Shown here piece after piece: positions 1 to 6,694 of a DNA stretch of 13,025 nt (position 1 is the first letter of the stretch; every line of letters begins with the position of its first letter). The DNA is from Candidatus Aminicenantota bacterium. GTDB lineage: Bacteria > Acidobacteriota > Aminicenantia > Aminicenantales > Aminicenantaceae. The stretch lies in assembly GCA_030670375.1 (NCBI GenBank), contig DAOVBT010000019.1:1-13025 (forward strand), in the 5' to 3' direction. The position numbers were made by a program, and so were the translations under genes. The notes under the pieces are model-generated. The model ran no database searches. It was not told the origin of the DNA and worked only from the letters and a program-made list of their open reading frames with translations.

Positions 1-1009
1 ACATGAATGCGAGTTCATCATTTCGGATATACACAGGGATAATCGGGGTTTCTGTGGGTCCAGTGTCATAGCCCATGGATTGAAAACCGGATTTCATCTT
101 TTCGGTGATTTCCCATAACCTCTCTCTTCGTTCGGGCTCATTCTGGATAATGTCCAGCGTTGCCAAAACTGTTGCCACCGAAGCCGGTGTAATACTGGCA
201 CTGAAAATCAAAGAGCGCGCAAAATGTTTTATGTAGGAAATCACTTTTTTGTTTCCGGCAACCATGCCTCCAAGAGAGGAAAAAGATTTGCTGAATGTTC
301 CCATGATCAAGTCGATCTCATCCTCCACACCAAAATGTTCTGCGGTCCCGCGTCCATTCTTTCCCATAACGCCGATGCCGTGAGCATCATCCACCATGAT
401 TTGTGCGTTGTATTTTTTCGCCAATTCGACAATGTCCGGCAGGTTTGCCAGGTCTCCCTCCATGCTGAAAACACCATCTACCACGATCATTTTGTCGACA
501 TCATTTTCGATGGATGAGAGTTGCTTTTCCAAATCAGCCATATCGTTGTGTTTGTATTTATACACATCCCCGTAGGAGAGTCGGCAAGCATCTATGATAC
601 TGGCATGAATCATTTGATCTGTGATGACAGCATCTCCTCGACATATGAGAGTGGAGATGATGCCTTGATTTGTTTGGAAGCCTGTGCTGAAGGCAAGAGC
701 AGCTTCCTTTTTCATAAACTGGGCTAGTTTTTCTTCCAACTCCACATGAATATCGAGCGTGCCATTCAGGAATCTTGAGCCGCATGTTGCAACTCCGTAT
801 CTGTCGACAGCTTCTTGGGCGGCCTTCTGCACTTGGGGATGGTCGAGCAGGCCAAGGTAGTTATTGGATCCGGCCATGATCATTTCCTTCCCATCCACCT
901 TGACCTTATTGCCATAGACTTCCTGTATCGGGGTAAAAAACGGATAAATCCCCACTGCCATGGCTTCTTCGGCTCTGGTAAACTTAAAACATTTTTCAAA
1001 TATTCCCAA
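1..1009 (-). CDS. Serine palmitoyltransferase-like alpha-oxoamine synthase (3' end outside window)
   Basis: PLP-dependent fold-type I enzyme of the alpha-oxoamine synthase family (BioF, Kbl, serine palmitoyltransferase), which condenses an amino acid with an acyl thioester and releases CO2. The visible 336 residues include GSNNYLGL near the N-terminus, CGSRFLNGT, FSTGFQTNQG, the cofactor-binding VDDAHG (H210) and GTFSKSFSSLGG, whose K241 should form the Schiff base. The FSKS form of the lysine motif is that of serine palmitoyltransferases; BioF and Kbl usually have (G)KA there. The frame is still open at base 1, where TETPIIPVYI is reached, so only some 60 residues should be missing. I chose the TTG at 1009 because AGGAGG lies 5 bases upstream and the N-terminus (GIFEKCFKFT) fits the family; the first in-frame ATG, at 961, would remove conserved sequence. 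It is divergent from the CerR-like reductase gene, suggesting sphingoid-base synthesis. Family sure; substrate inferred. Confidence 0.85.
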   Translation of the reverse strand, partial: MGIFEKCFKFTRAEEAMAVGIYPFFTPIQEVYGNKVKVDGKEMIMAGSNNYLGLLDHPQVQKAAQEAVDRYGVATCGSRFLNGTLDIHVELEEKLAQFMKKEAALAFSTGFQTNQGIISTLICRGDAVITDQMIHASIIDACRLSYGDVYKYKHNDMADLEKQLSSIENDVDKMIVVDGVFSMEGDLANLPDIVELAKKYNAQIMVDDAHGIGVMGKNGRGTAEHFGVEDEIDLIMGTFSKSFSSLGGMVAGNKKVISYIKHFARSLIFSASITPASVATVLATLDIIQNEPERRERLWEITEKMKSGFQSMGYDTGPTETPIIPVYIRNDELAFM

Positions 1010-1061
1010 AATATCCTCCTCGTCCGTATCTCATCTGCGAACTGTCTTTCCCTTCTTCTAG

Positions 1062-1079
1062 CCTGAATTATTCATAAAA
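1062..1079 (-). repeat. 18-base repeat, copy 1 (leader of the SPT-like gene)
   Basis: Read on the minus strand this is TTTTATGAATAATTCAGG. An exact copy lies on the plus strand at 9817-9834, just before the J-like gene. Both copies lie in the leader of a gene and both contain ATG AAT AAT TCA GG, so each would encode MNNSG if translated. Here the frame closes at once with TAG. The identity ends after 18 bases on both sides. Function unknown. Confidence 0.5.
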
Positions 1080-1102
1080 AATGCCGATACTTATTATTAT
1101 TC

Positions 1103-1135
1103 CAGCAATATCAGAATATTATCCTGATATTGCTG
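1103..1135. promoter_or_regulatory. Perfect 12-base inverted repeat in divergent control region
   Basis: CAGCAATATCAG (1103-1114) and CTGATATTGCTG (1124-1135) are perfect reverse complements around a 9-base AT-rich spacer. The site is about 93 bases ahead of the SPT-like start at 1009 and about 170 bases ahead of the reductase start at 1307. No T-run follows on either strand, so an intrinsic terminator is unlikely. The arms and spacing fit a dimeric regulator's operator or an RNA hairpin in the SPT-like leader. I cannot name the factor. Confidence 0.55.
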
Positions 1136-1198
1136 TAAATGACAACACGAACATTTTTAAGAATACCATTCTTTCGAGTTTATGTACATCTTAATGTT

Positions 1199-1214
1199 GG
1201 GTGGGGTGGGGCGG
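1199..1214 (+). promoter_or_regulatory. G-run tract in leader of the CerR-like gene
   Basis: Four runs of G (3, 4, 4 and 2 bases), each separated by one base, stand out in an otherwise AT-rich intergenic region. They lie on the non-template strand about 93 bases ahead of the reductase ATG. The tract could fold as a two-tetrad G-quadruplex in DNA or in the mRNA leader, but it may simply be chance composition. Confidence 0.3.
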
Positions 1215-1306
1215 ATCGGCATCGGCATTTTTAACCTATCAGGCGAACCGATTTTATGAAACAAATATGTTTGACGCTCAACAACATTTTTCATACAATC
1301 TTTCCT

Positions 1307-2281
1307 ATGAAAGCCTTGGTCACTGGTGGGACCGGATTTATCGGAAGCCATCTTATTAATCATTTGTTAGACGAAAAAAATGCAGAAGTATACGCATTGG
1401 TACGCAATTTAGAAAACCTCAAATGGCTAAAAGGCATGGATATCCACTTTCTGAACGGAAATCTTTTTTCTATACCGTCTCTTCCCACAAACATCGACTA
1501 CGTTTTCCACATTGCAGGCATTACCAAAGCACGCAAATTGGCTGATTATTATTCAGTAAACCAACATGGGACAGCAAGTCTTTTTCAGTCGTTGCGTGCT
1601 CAGAACATCGAACCCAAAAAGATCTTTTTTCTCAGTAGCACGGCCGCTGCGGGCCCATCTCTCGATGGGAATCCTGTGAAAGAAGATGATAAACCCCACC
1701 CTGTGTCTGCCTACGGCAAAAGCAAACTCTTAGGTGAACGAGAAGCCCTCAAATTCAAAAAGGATTTCCCTCTTGTCATCATCCGGGTCGGAGCTGTCTA
1801 TGGTCCAAGAGATGAAGATTTCCTCCCCTATTTCAAATCTGTAAAAAAGGGGATACTTCTCTCCCAAGCCTCCCAGGAGAGATGGTATCACGTGTGTTAC
1901 ATCAAGGACCTTATCAACTCCTTCGATCTTTGTATTCAAAAGGACCTCACATCAGGAGAGATCATCAATATCGCCGATCCACATCATGTCACTTGGGATG
2001 AATTCGGAAAGATTGCAGGGGAAGCATTAGGGAAAAAGCTATTGACGATCAGATGTCCTTCCTTCCTCTTGAAATTGGCTGCATTGGTTTTGGAAGGAGC
2101 GGCCGCGATAACGAACAAACCCAGCAATTTTAACCGGGACAAACTCAAAGCCATAATGCAGACAAGCTGGTTCACGGACATAACAAAGGCAGAACGGCTC
2201 TTGTCCTTTTCTCCCCATTTTAGCCTCAAAGAGGGTATCCAAGAGACCTTGATGTGGTATGTTGACCAGGGTTGGCTTTGA
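1307..2281 (+). CDS. Extended SDR NAD(P)-dependent reductase, CerR-like (ceramide reductase candidate)
   Basis: A 324-residue extended short-chain dehydrogenase/reductase of the NAD-dependent epimerase/dehydratase family. The Rossmann motif GGTGFIG lies at residues 7-13, LSSTAAAGPS at 109-118 supplies the catalytic Ser/Thr, and YGKSK at 136-140 supplies Tyr136 and Lys140. The C-terminal part (RCPSFLLK, NFNRDKLKAI, a Trp-rich end with MWYVDQGWL) resembles from memory the epimerase-like proteins tied to ceramide formation in Bacteroides and Caulobacter (CerR). I chose the ATG at 1307, although the frame is open from an ATG at 1256, because the beta-strand entering the GGTGFIG loop starts right there; neither start has a convincing Shine-Dalgarno. 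The divergent SPT-like neighbour supports a role in reducing a 3-keto sphingoid intermediate. A sugar epimerase or 3-beta-hydroxysteroid-type dehydrogenase is the alternative. SDR family sure; substrate inferred. Confidence 0.88.
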   Translation: MKALVTGGTGFIGSHLINHLLDEKNAEVYALVRNLENLKWLKGMDIHFLNGNLFSIPSLPTNIDYVFHIAGITKARKLADYYSVNQHGTASLFQSLRAQNIEPKKIFFLSSTAAAGPSLDGNPVKEDDKPHPVSAYGKSKLLGEREALKFKKDFPLVIIRVGAVYGPRDEDFLPYFKSVKKGILLSQASQERWYHVCYIKDLINSFDLCIQKDLTSGEIINIADPHHVTWDEFGKIAGEALGKKLLTIRCPSFLLKLAALVLEGAAAITNKPSNFNRDKLKAIMQTSWFTDITKAERLLSFSPHFSLKEGIQETLMWYVDQGWL

Positions 2282-2284
2282 AGT

Positions 2285-2764
2285 CTATTTTTTCTTTATT
2301 CTGGTGCTTCTCGTGTAGAAAGATGCCGCAAATTTTGCTGTGCTCTTGAGACACCACCCTTCCTGCTTGGAAAAGGCAAAATATTTGATTCTTCCCTCGA
2401 ATGAATGGTTGCCTCTTTTTGCCTCTAGGCTAACTGTGAATGGGATCTCGATAGGTTCTTCGAGATTCAGGTACTCTTCTCCTGTTTCTTCTTTTATCTC
2501 GATTTCTAAATCAGATGCTGTGAAAAAATTTTTGGGGAAAATAAGCTCATAGGATGGATCGCATTCAATAACAAATGACGGTTGAGGATCGATGGTGATC
2601 CCTTCGGCTAATTTTATTTTGAGAACTACCTTTCCTTCTTGCCCTCTTGAAAGATATCTCGGACTTATCGATGCGTCAACCTTAAGACAATCCTCTTCCT
2701 TTTGCGCAAATCCCTCCATGCAGAACAGAACAATGATCATAAGTCCAAAAACGGTTTTTCTCAC
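2285..2764 (-). CDS. Small exported protein, DsbD N-terminal-domain-like
   Basis: A 159-residue protein with a classical signal peptide: MRK, a hydrophobic core at about residues 5-16, then a likely cleavage after GFA. The mature part is predicted beta-rich. Its layout (PRYLSRGQEGKVVLKIKLAE near the start, IPFTVSLEAKRG in the middle, FAFSKQEGWCL near the end) recalls the N-terminal periplasmic domain of DsbD-type disulfide reductases and related exported proteins. Mature cysteines occur in EDCLK, IECDP and GWCLK; whether they form a redox pair is unclear. I chose the GTG at 2764 because AGGAG lies just upstream and the signal peptide then starts properly; a GTG at 2809 in the same frame would add 15 residues ahead of it. 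It converges on the reductase gene with a 3-base gap. No transmembrane DsbD core is attached, so a thiol-transfer role is only a possibility. Confidence 0.72.
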   Translation of the reverse strand: MRKTVFGLMIIVLFCMEGFAQKEEDCLKVDASISPRYLSRGQEGKVVLKIKLAEGITIDPQPSFVIECDPSYELIFPKNFFTASDLEIEIKEETGEEYLNLEEPIEIPFTVSLEAKRGNHSFEGRIKYFAFSKQEGWCLKSTAKFAASFYTRSTRIKKK

Positions 2765-2832
2765 AGACTCTCCTGATGTTTTCCTGTTGAATAGATGGTA
2801 CTCCCTCACGATTTTGGAGTCAAGGTTTTCTT

Positions 2833-2892
2833 GGGGTCAGACTTTTGTCTAGTTTAACGGATTAAAGATAATCCCGTTTAAAGTCTGACCCC
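2833..2892. repeat. 60-base palindromic REP/MITE-like element
   Basis: GGGGTCAGACTTT (2833-2845) and AAAGTCTGACCCC (2880-2892) are perfect 13-base inverted repeats. Inside them a second, imperfect pair (TTTAACGGATTA against TTTAAACGGGATTA on the other strand) would extend the stem, so nearly the whole unit can fold into one hairpin. It sits between the divergent exported-protein and FabH-type genes. GGGGTCAGACTTT-type ends are, as I recall, common beside REP-associated tyrosine transposases in environmental genomes. No transposase is present here and no clear target-site duplication is visible. Confidence 0.7.
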
Positions 2893-2937
2893 GAAACACA
2901 GGGAAACATCAGCCTTTATTTTTCCTTTGCTATCGAG

Positions 2938-2945
2938 TATATTAT
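2938..2945 (+). promoter_or_regulatory. Possible -10 element ahead of the FabH-type gene
   Basis: TATATTAT lies about 20 bases upstream of the ATG at 2964 and resembles a sigma-70 -10 box (TATATT or TATTAT). Only a poor -35 candidate (TTTATT, 2915-2920) is found at suitable spacing. The palindromic element ends about 45 bases upstream and would lie next to this promoter. Confidence 0.25.
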
Positions 2946-2963
2946 AGCTGCGGAGTCAAAATT

Positions 2964-3962
2964 ATGAATAGATCAATAATCTCAGGAACCGGCCGGTATA
3001 TCCCTCCAAAGATCATCACGAATTTCGACCTTGAAAAGAAAATGAACACCTCGGATGAATGGATCCAACAGCGCTCTGGAATTAAAGAGAGACACTATGC
3101 TGAGCCTGGCATCGGAAGTTCGGATCTTGCTTATGAAGCTGCATTGAAAGCCATCGATGATGCCCAAATCGACAAATCTGAAATTGACTTTATCATCGCG
3201 GCTACCCTCTCTCCAGACCACTACTTTCCTGGTATCGGTGTTCTTGTTCAGGCAAAACTTGGACTTGAGAACATAGGGGCTCTTGATGTCAGGAACCAAT
3301 GCAGCGGCTTCATCTACGCTCTTTCTGTCGCAGACCAATACATCAGGAATGGAACATACAAAAAAATCCTCCTCGTTGCGGCAGAAAAACAGTCGGCCAA
3401 CCTGGATTATTCCGATGACGGGAGAGATCTGGCGGTGCTCTTTGGGGACGGAGCGGCCGCTGTGATTATCGAACCTGGCAACTCCAATGAAGATCGAGGC
3501 ATTCTCTCCACCCACCTTTTTTCGGATGGAAATTATATCGAGGATTTGTGGATGCAAAGGCCGAGCTGTAAGGACCATCCATGTTTTTCTGTAGATATGG
3601 TAACCGACAGAAAAATTTTTCCCTCCATGAACGGGCTAAACTTATTCAAACCGGCTGTGGTAAAAATGCCAGAGGCTGTGCGCGCCGCCTTAGATCAAAA
3701 CAATATGACTATCGAAGATGTGGATCACCTGATCCCCCATCAAGCAAACGACAGGATCAGCCTGATGGTAGCAAGGAATTTAAAGATACCTGTCGAAAAA
3801 GTCATCAGGAATATCCACAGATACGGAAACACAACGGCCGCCTCTATCCCAATTGCATTGGATGAAGCAATTGAAGCGGGGAGGATTAAAAAGGGCGATT
3901 TAGTCATGTTGACAGCATTCGGATCAGGATACACATGGGCCTCTTCGGCAATCAGATGGTAG
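2964..3962 (+). CDS. Beta-ketoacyl-ACP synthase III (FabH type)
   Basis: A 332-residue, full-length thiolase-fold condensing enzyme. FabH enzymes start fatty acid synthesis by condensing acyl-CoA with malonyl-ACP in the cytoplasm. The triad is complete: Cys113 in DVRNQCSGFIYAL, His259 in LIPHQAND and Asn289 in HRYGNTTAASIP. The expected DEWIQQRSGIKERH near the N-terminus and the C-terminal GSGYTWASSAIRW are present. The start is supported by GGAG 8 bases upstream. The active-site cysteine is preceded by NQ rather than the AA of housekeeping FabH; this is seen in some FabH paralogues and could mean a different acyl primer. No other fab gene adjoins it, so it may be an accessory synthase, perhaps making an unusual starter for the lipid pathway suggested to its left. 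The family is sure; whether it is the housekeeping enzyme is open. Confidence 0.92.
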   Translation: MNRSIISGTGRYIPPKIITNFDLEKKMNTSDEWIQQRSGIKERHYAEPGIGSSDLAYEAALKAIDDAQIDKSEIDFIIAATLSPDHYFPGIGVLVQAKLGLENIGALDVRNQCSGFIYALSVADQYIRNGTYKKILLVAAEKQSANLDYSDDGRDLAVLFGDGAAAVIIEPGNSNEDRGILSTHLFSDGNYIEDLWMQRPSCKDHPCFSVDMVTDRKIFPSMNGLNLFKPAVVKMPEAVRAALDQNNMTIEDVDHLIPHQANDRISLMVARNLKIPVEKVIRNIHRYGNTTAASIPIALDEAIEAGRIKKGDLVMLTAFGSGYTWASSAIRW

Positions 3963-3973
3963 CCATGAGGATT

Positions 3974-3987
3974 AACATAGATATGTT
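3974..3987. repeat. Small palindrome after the FabH-type gene
   Basis: AACATA GA TATGTT forms a perfect 6-base dyad 12 bases after the stop codon. It lacks a GC-rich stem and a T-run, so it is not a convincing terminator. It may be an operator for the downstream gene or chance. Confidence 0.2.
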
Positions 3988-4085
3988 GCTTTAAAGGAAT
4001 ATTTTATGGTAGGATTGCACTTCATATTTTCAACCAAAACTTACATATAGATGAACACAAAAACGCTCGCACACAGGAGGCCCCA

Positions 4086-5858
4086 ATGAGGAAATTCATT
4101 ACCTCTGTTTTCATCATCGTCTTCGTCCTGTTTAACACAGGTCTGCTTCTGTCCCAGCAAAATGAAGAGGATGGAAAATTTCAAAAACTAATAGAAGAAT
4201 TTTTGGACGCCATTTGGAAGTTCCAACCTACAGCTGGCACGATGGTCGGCTTCCACAAGTATGACAACAAATTGGAAGATTTCAGCGAAAGAAACCTCGA
4301 AAAACGCATGACAGAACTGGACGAGTTCAACCAGGATCTTGTGACCAAAGTGGACAGGACCAAAATGAGTCCCGAGTTCCAGATCGATCACGAAATCCTG
4401 ATGGACGCCCTCGATCTTGAAAAGCTGAAACATGAACAGCTCATCCCTTGGGAATATGATCCCATTTTTTATAACTCCATATTCATCAATTGCGTGAAAC
4501 CTTTATTGGAAAAAGACTATGCACCTGTGGATACGAGGGCCAAAAATGCGACAGATCGGCTTAAGAACCTGCCCAAGCTCATCAAACAGGCCAAAGAAAG
4601 TTTGAAAACACCCACACAAATATCTACCGAAACAGCTATCAAGCAGTTTCCTGCCATTTTCGAGATTTATCGAACCGAACTTCCCACACTGATTTCACAA
4701 GTCCCCGAGGAACGGAGAGCCAAACTTCTCGCCGAGCTCGGAAAAGTCATTCCGGCTCTGGAAGACTACCAAAACTATCTGAGCAATGAACTTCTGCCCA
4801 AGTCAACAGGAAATTTCCGGTTGGGAGAAGCGCATGCCCGGCTCTTGCGATTAACTCTCCAGAATAATATTCCTATCCAGGAGCTCGCAGAGAGAGCAAC
4901 TGCCGATATCAACAACATCACAAAAGTTGAGATGTCAATGGTTTGCCTTCCCTTATACAGACTAATGTATCCCGAAGTGGACATGCAGCAACTAGCTGCT
5001 CAGAGGGGGGAGGACGAAATGAGGCGGATAATCATTCAAGGCGTTCTGGAAAAGACCAAAGAACACCACATGTCCAAGGATGAATTCATAGATAAGGTCA
5101 AAGCATCGGTCGAGGACATCAAAAGATTTCTTAGGGAGAATCAACTCGTTGATTTGCCGGATAATAATTTAGATATCGAACCCATGCCTGAAGCCTATCA
5201 GGGAATCACTTGGACCAGACTCGTCGCTCCTGGTGCTTATGAGACTTCAAGTACCTACACCTATCAGATCACCCCTATCCCCGATGATTGGAGTGCGGAT
5301 CAAACCACATCATTCCTTGAGGAATATAACGACTACTTGCTTCCGTTTTATGCCATCCGAAAAATCTATCCTGGAGCATTTGTCCCGTCATTCCACACCA
5401 GTAAAAATTCCTCCTTATTGAGAAAACTCTATCCCAGCATGCCGCTTTTAAAAGGCTGGTCTGTCCCCTTCGAAGAGATGTTGATATTCAAGGGTTTTGG
5501 AAACTATGACCTCAATCTCCGTCTCAACCAGCTCAAGATACAGCTCAGAGTTATCACAGATTTTATCGCGGAAATCCAGATTCATGAAAGCAACTGGACC
5601 AAAGAGGATGCCATAAACTACATGGTCAGGGTTGGATTCCAAACCGAAGCCGAAGCGGAAAGAAAATGGAACCGCATCCTGCTTCTTCCTGGAGATGCGG
5701 CCTACGCCTATGTGGGAATGCAGGAAATTCTGGACATGCAAAAAGAGTATAAGCAACTTAAAGGAGATGCGTTCAGCCAAAAAGAATTCATGTCCAAACT
5801 CCTCAGTTACGGAGCCTTGCCCCTCAGGCATCTGAAAAAGAAAATATTAGAGCAGTAA
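4086..5858 (+). CDS. Secreted DUF885-family protein lacking the metal-binding motif
   Basis: A 590-residue exported protein. Residues 1-24 form a signal peptide (MRKF, a hydrophobic stretch, likely cleavage near LLSQQ) with no lipobox cysteine. The rest is largely helical and matches DUF885 (PF05960) in layout: an N-terminal FQPTAGTMVGFHKYD segment, AYETSSTYTY, YPG at 428-430, GWSVPFEEM at 457-465, LLPGDAAYAYVGMQEI at 533-548 and YGALPLRHL near the end. In typical members a zincin-like HExYPGHH stands at the YPG. Here the aligned residues are R425, K426 and, after the glycine, A431 and F432, so both histidine positions and the glutamate are lost; the usual EGWA is KGWS. It is probably a non-catalytic relative with a binding or structural role outside the membrane. 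AGGAGG lies 6 bases ahead of the ATG. It appears to head an operon with tatD, 11 bases downstream. Confidence 0.8.
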   Translation: MRKFITSVFIIVFVLFNTGLLLSQQNEEDGKFQKLIEEFLDAIWKFQPTAGTMVGFHKYDNKLEDFSERNLEKRMTELDEFNQDLVTKVDRTKMSPEFQIDHEILMDALDLEKLKHEQLIPWEYDPIFYNSIFINCVKPLLEKDYAPVDTRAKNATDRLKNLPKLIKQAKESLKTPTQISTETAIKQFPAIFEIYRTELPTLISQVPEERRAKLLAELGKVIPALEDYQNYLSNELLPKSTGNFRLGEAHARLLRLTLQNNIPIQELAERATADINNITKVEMSMVCLPLYRLMYPEVDMQQLAAQRGEDEMRRIIIQGVLEKTKEHHMSKDEFIDKVKASVEDIKRFLRENQLVDLPDNNLDIEPMPEAYQGITWTRLVAPGAYETSSTYTYQITPIPDDWSADQTTSFLEEYNDYLLPFYAIRKIYPGAFVPSFHTSKNSSLLRKLYPSMPLLKGWSVPFEEMLIFKGFGNYDLNLRLNQLKIQLRVITDFIAEIQIHESNWTKEDAINYMVRVGFQTEAEAERKWNRILLLPGDAAYAYVGMQEILDMQKEYKQLKGDAFSQKEFMSKLLSYGALPLRHLKKKILEQ

Positions 5859-5869
5859 TCGACGTAAGG

Positions 5870-6652
5870 TTGAAATTTGTCGACTCTCATGCCCATATCA
5901 ATTCGGAAGATTTCCGGGATGATCGTGACAGAGTTATTGCAAGGGCATTCCATGAAGACATCCAAGCCATCCTTTGCCCGGCTGAGCTCACAGAACCTGA
6001 AAATTGCCAGGTGGCTCAAGATCTGATCGAAAAGCACGAGAATATTTTTGTTGCCGCCGGAGTACATCCCCACAACGCTGAGGCTTTCCATCCGGAAATG
6101 GCATCAACACTAAAACGCTTGGCATCCGAGAAAAAAATATGTGCTGTCGGAGAAATCGGCCTCGATTTTCACTACAATTATTCCTCGCCCGAAGAACAAA
6201 TGAAAGCTTTCCGCAACCAATTGAATATCGCACAGGATTTGGATCTTCCTGTCGTAATTCATAGCCGTAATGCTGCCGATGAGATCGCTAAAGCCATCGA
6301 GGAAGAAGATTTCACCAAAGGGGGTGTGCTCCACTGCTTCACCGAAAACTGGGAATTCGCCGAGTTTATGCTGGATCAAAATTTTTTGATTTCCTTTTCA
6401 GGAATTCTGACCTACCCTAATGCTCAGTCAATCAGGGATGTGGCAAAAAAACTCCCGCTTGAGAAAATGTTGATCGAAACCGATTCACCCTATCTAGTTC
6501 CGGCCCCGTATAGAGGAAGAATCAAAAGGAATGAACCTGTGTACGTAAAAGAAGTCGCAAAAACACTGGCTGATATTCAAAAAGTCGATATTGGAGAGAT
6601 CGCTCGGGTGACTTCGCGGAATTTTTCCACTCTTTTTCCGTTTGAATTATGA
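5870..6652 (+). CDS. tatD: TatD-family metal-dependent hydrolase (DNase)
   Basis: A 260-residue TIM-barrel amidohydrolase-superfamily protein of TatD type; family members are cytoplasmic 3'-5' exonucleases linked to DNA repair and fragmentation. All metal ligands are visible: His7 and His9 in DSHAHI, Glu95 in GEIGLDFHY, His131 in VVIHSRNA, His155 in LHCFTE and Asp205 in IETDSPYL, which runs into the conserved PAPYRGRIKRNEP segment. Length is normal. The start is TTG at 5870; no ATG is available before the first metal ligand, and the reading KFVDSHAH is exactly the usual N-terminus. AAGG directly abuts the TTG, so the ribosome binding site is poor and coupling to the gene ending 11 bases upstream is likely. 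Confidence 0.92.
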   Translation: MKFVDSHAHINSEDFRDDRDRVIARAFHEDIQAILCPAELTEPENCQVAQDLIEKHENIFVAAGVHPHNAEAFHPEMASTLKRLASEKKICAVGEIGLDFHYNYSSPEEQMKAFRNQLNIAQDLDLPVVIHSRNAADEIAKAIEEEDFTKGGVLHCFTENWEFAEFMLDQNFLISFSGILTYPNAQSIRDVAKKLPLEKMLIETDSPYLVPAPYRGRIKRNEPVYVKEVAKTLADIQKVDIGEIARVTSRNFSTLFPFEL

Positions 6653-6694
6653 AGAACGAGATGTTAATATAAAACAGCGATAATCGAGTTAGAT

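Noticed and set aside
224..1066. Several plus-strand open frames at the left end
   Set aside because: All are antisense to the SPT-like gene, whose conserved motifs run continuously on the minus strand.
1256..1306. A 17-codon N-terminal extension of the CerR-like gene
   Set aside because: The Rossmann fold begins directly at the ATG at 1307. The extension has no signal-peptide pattern and its start lacks a good ribosome binding site.
2982..3578. A 198-codon open frame on the minus strand
   Set aside because: It is wholly antisense to the clear FabH-type gene, shows no recognisable domain and has no ribosome binding site. The sense frame has full family motifs.
5448..5831. A 127-codon open frame on the minus strand
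   Set aside because: Antisense to the C-terminal part of the DUF885 gene, with no family resemblance.
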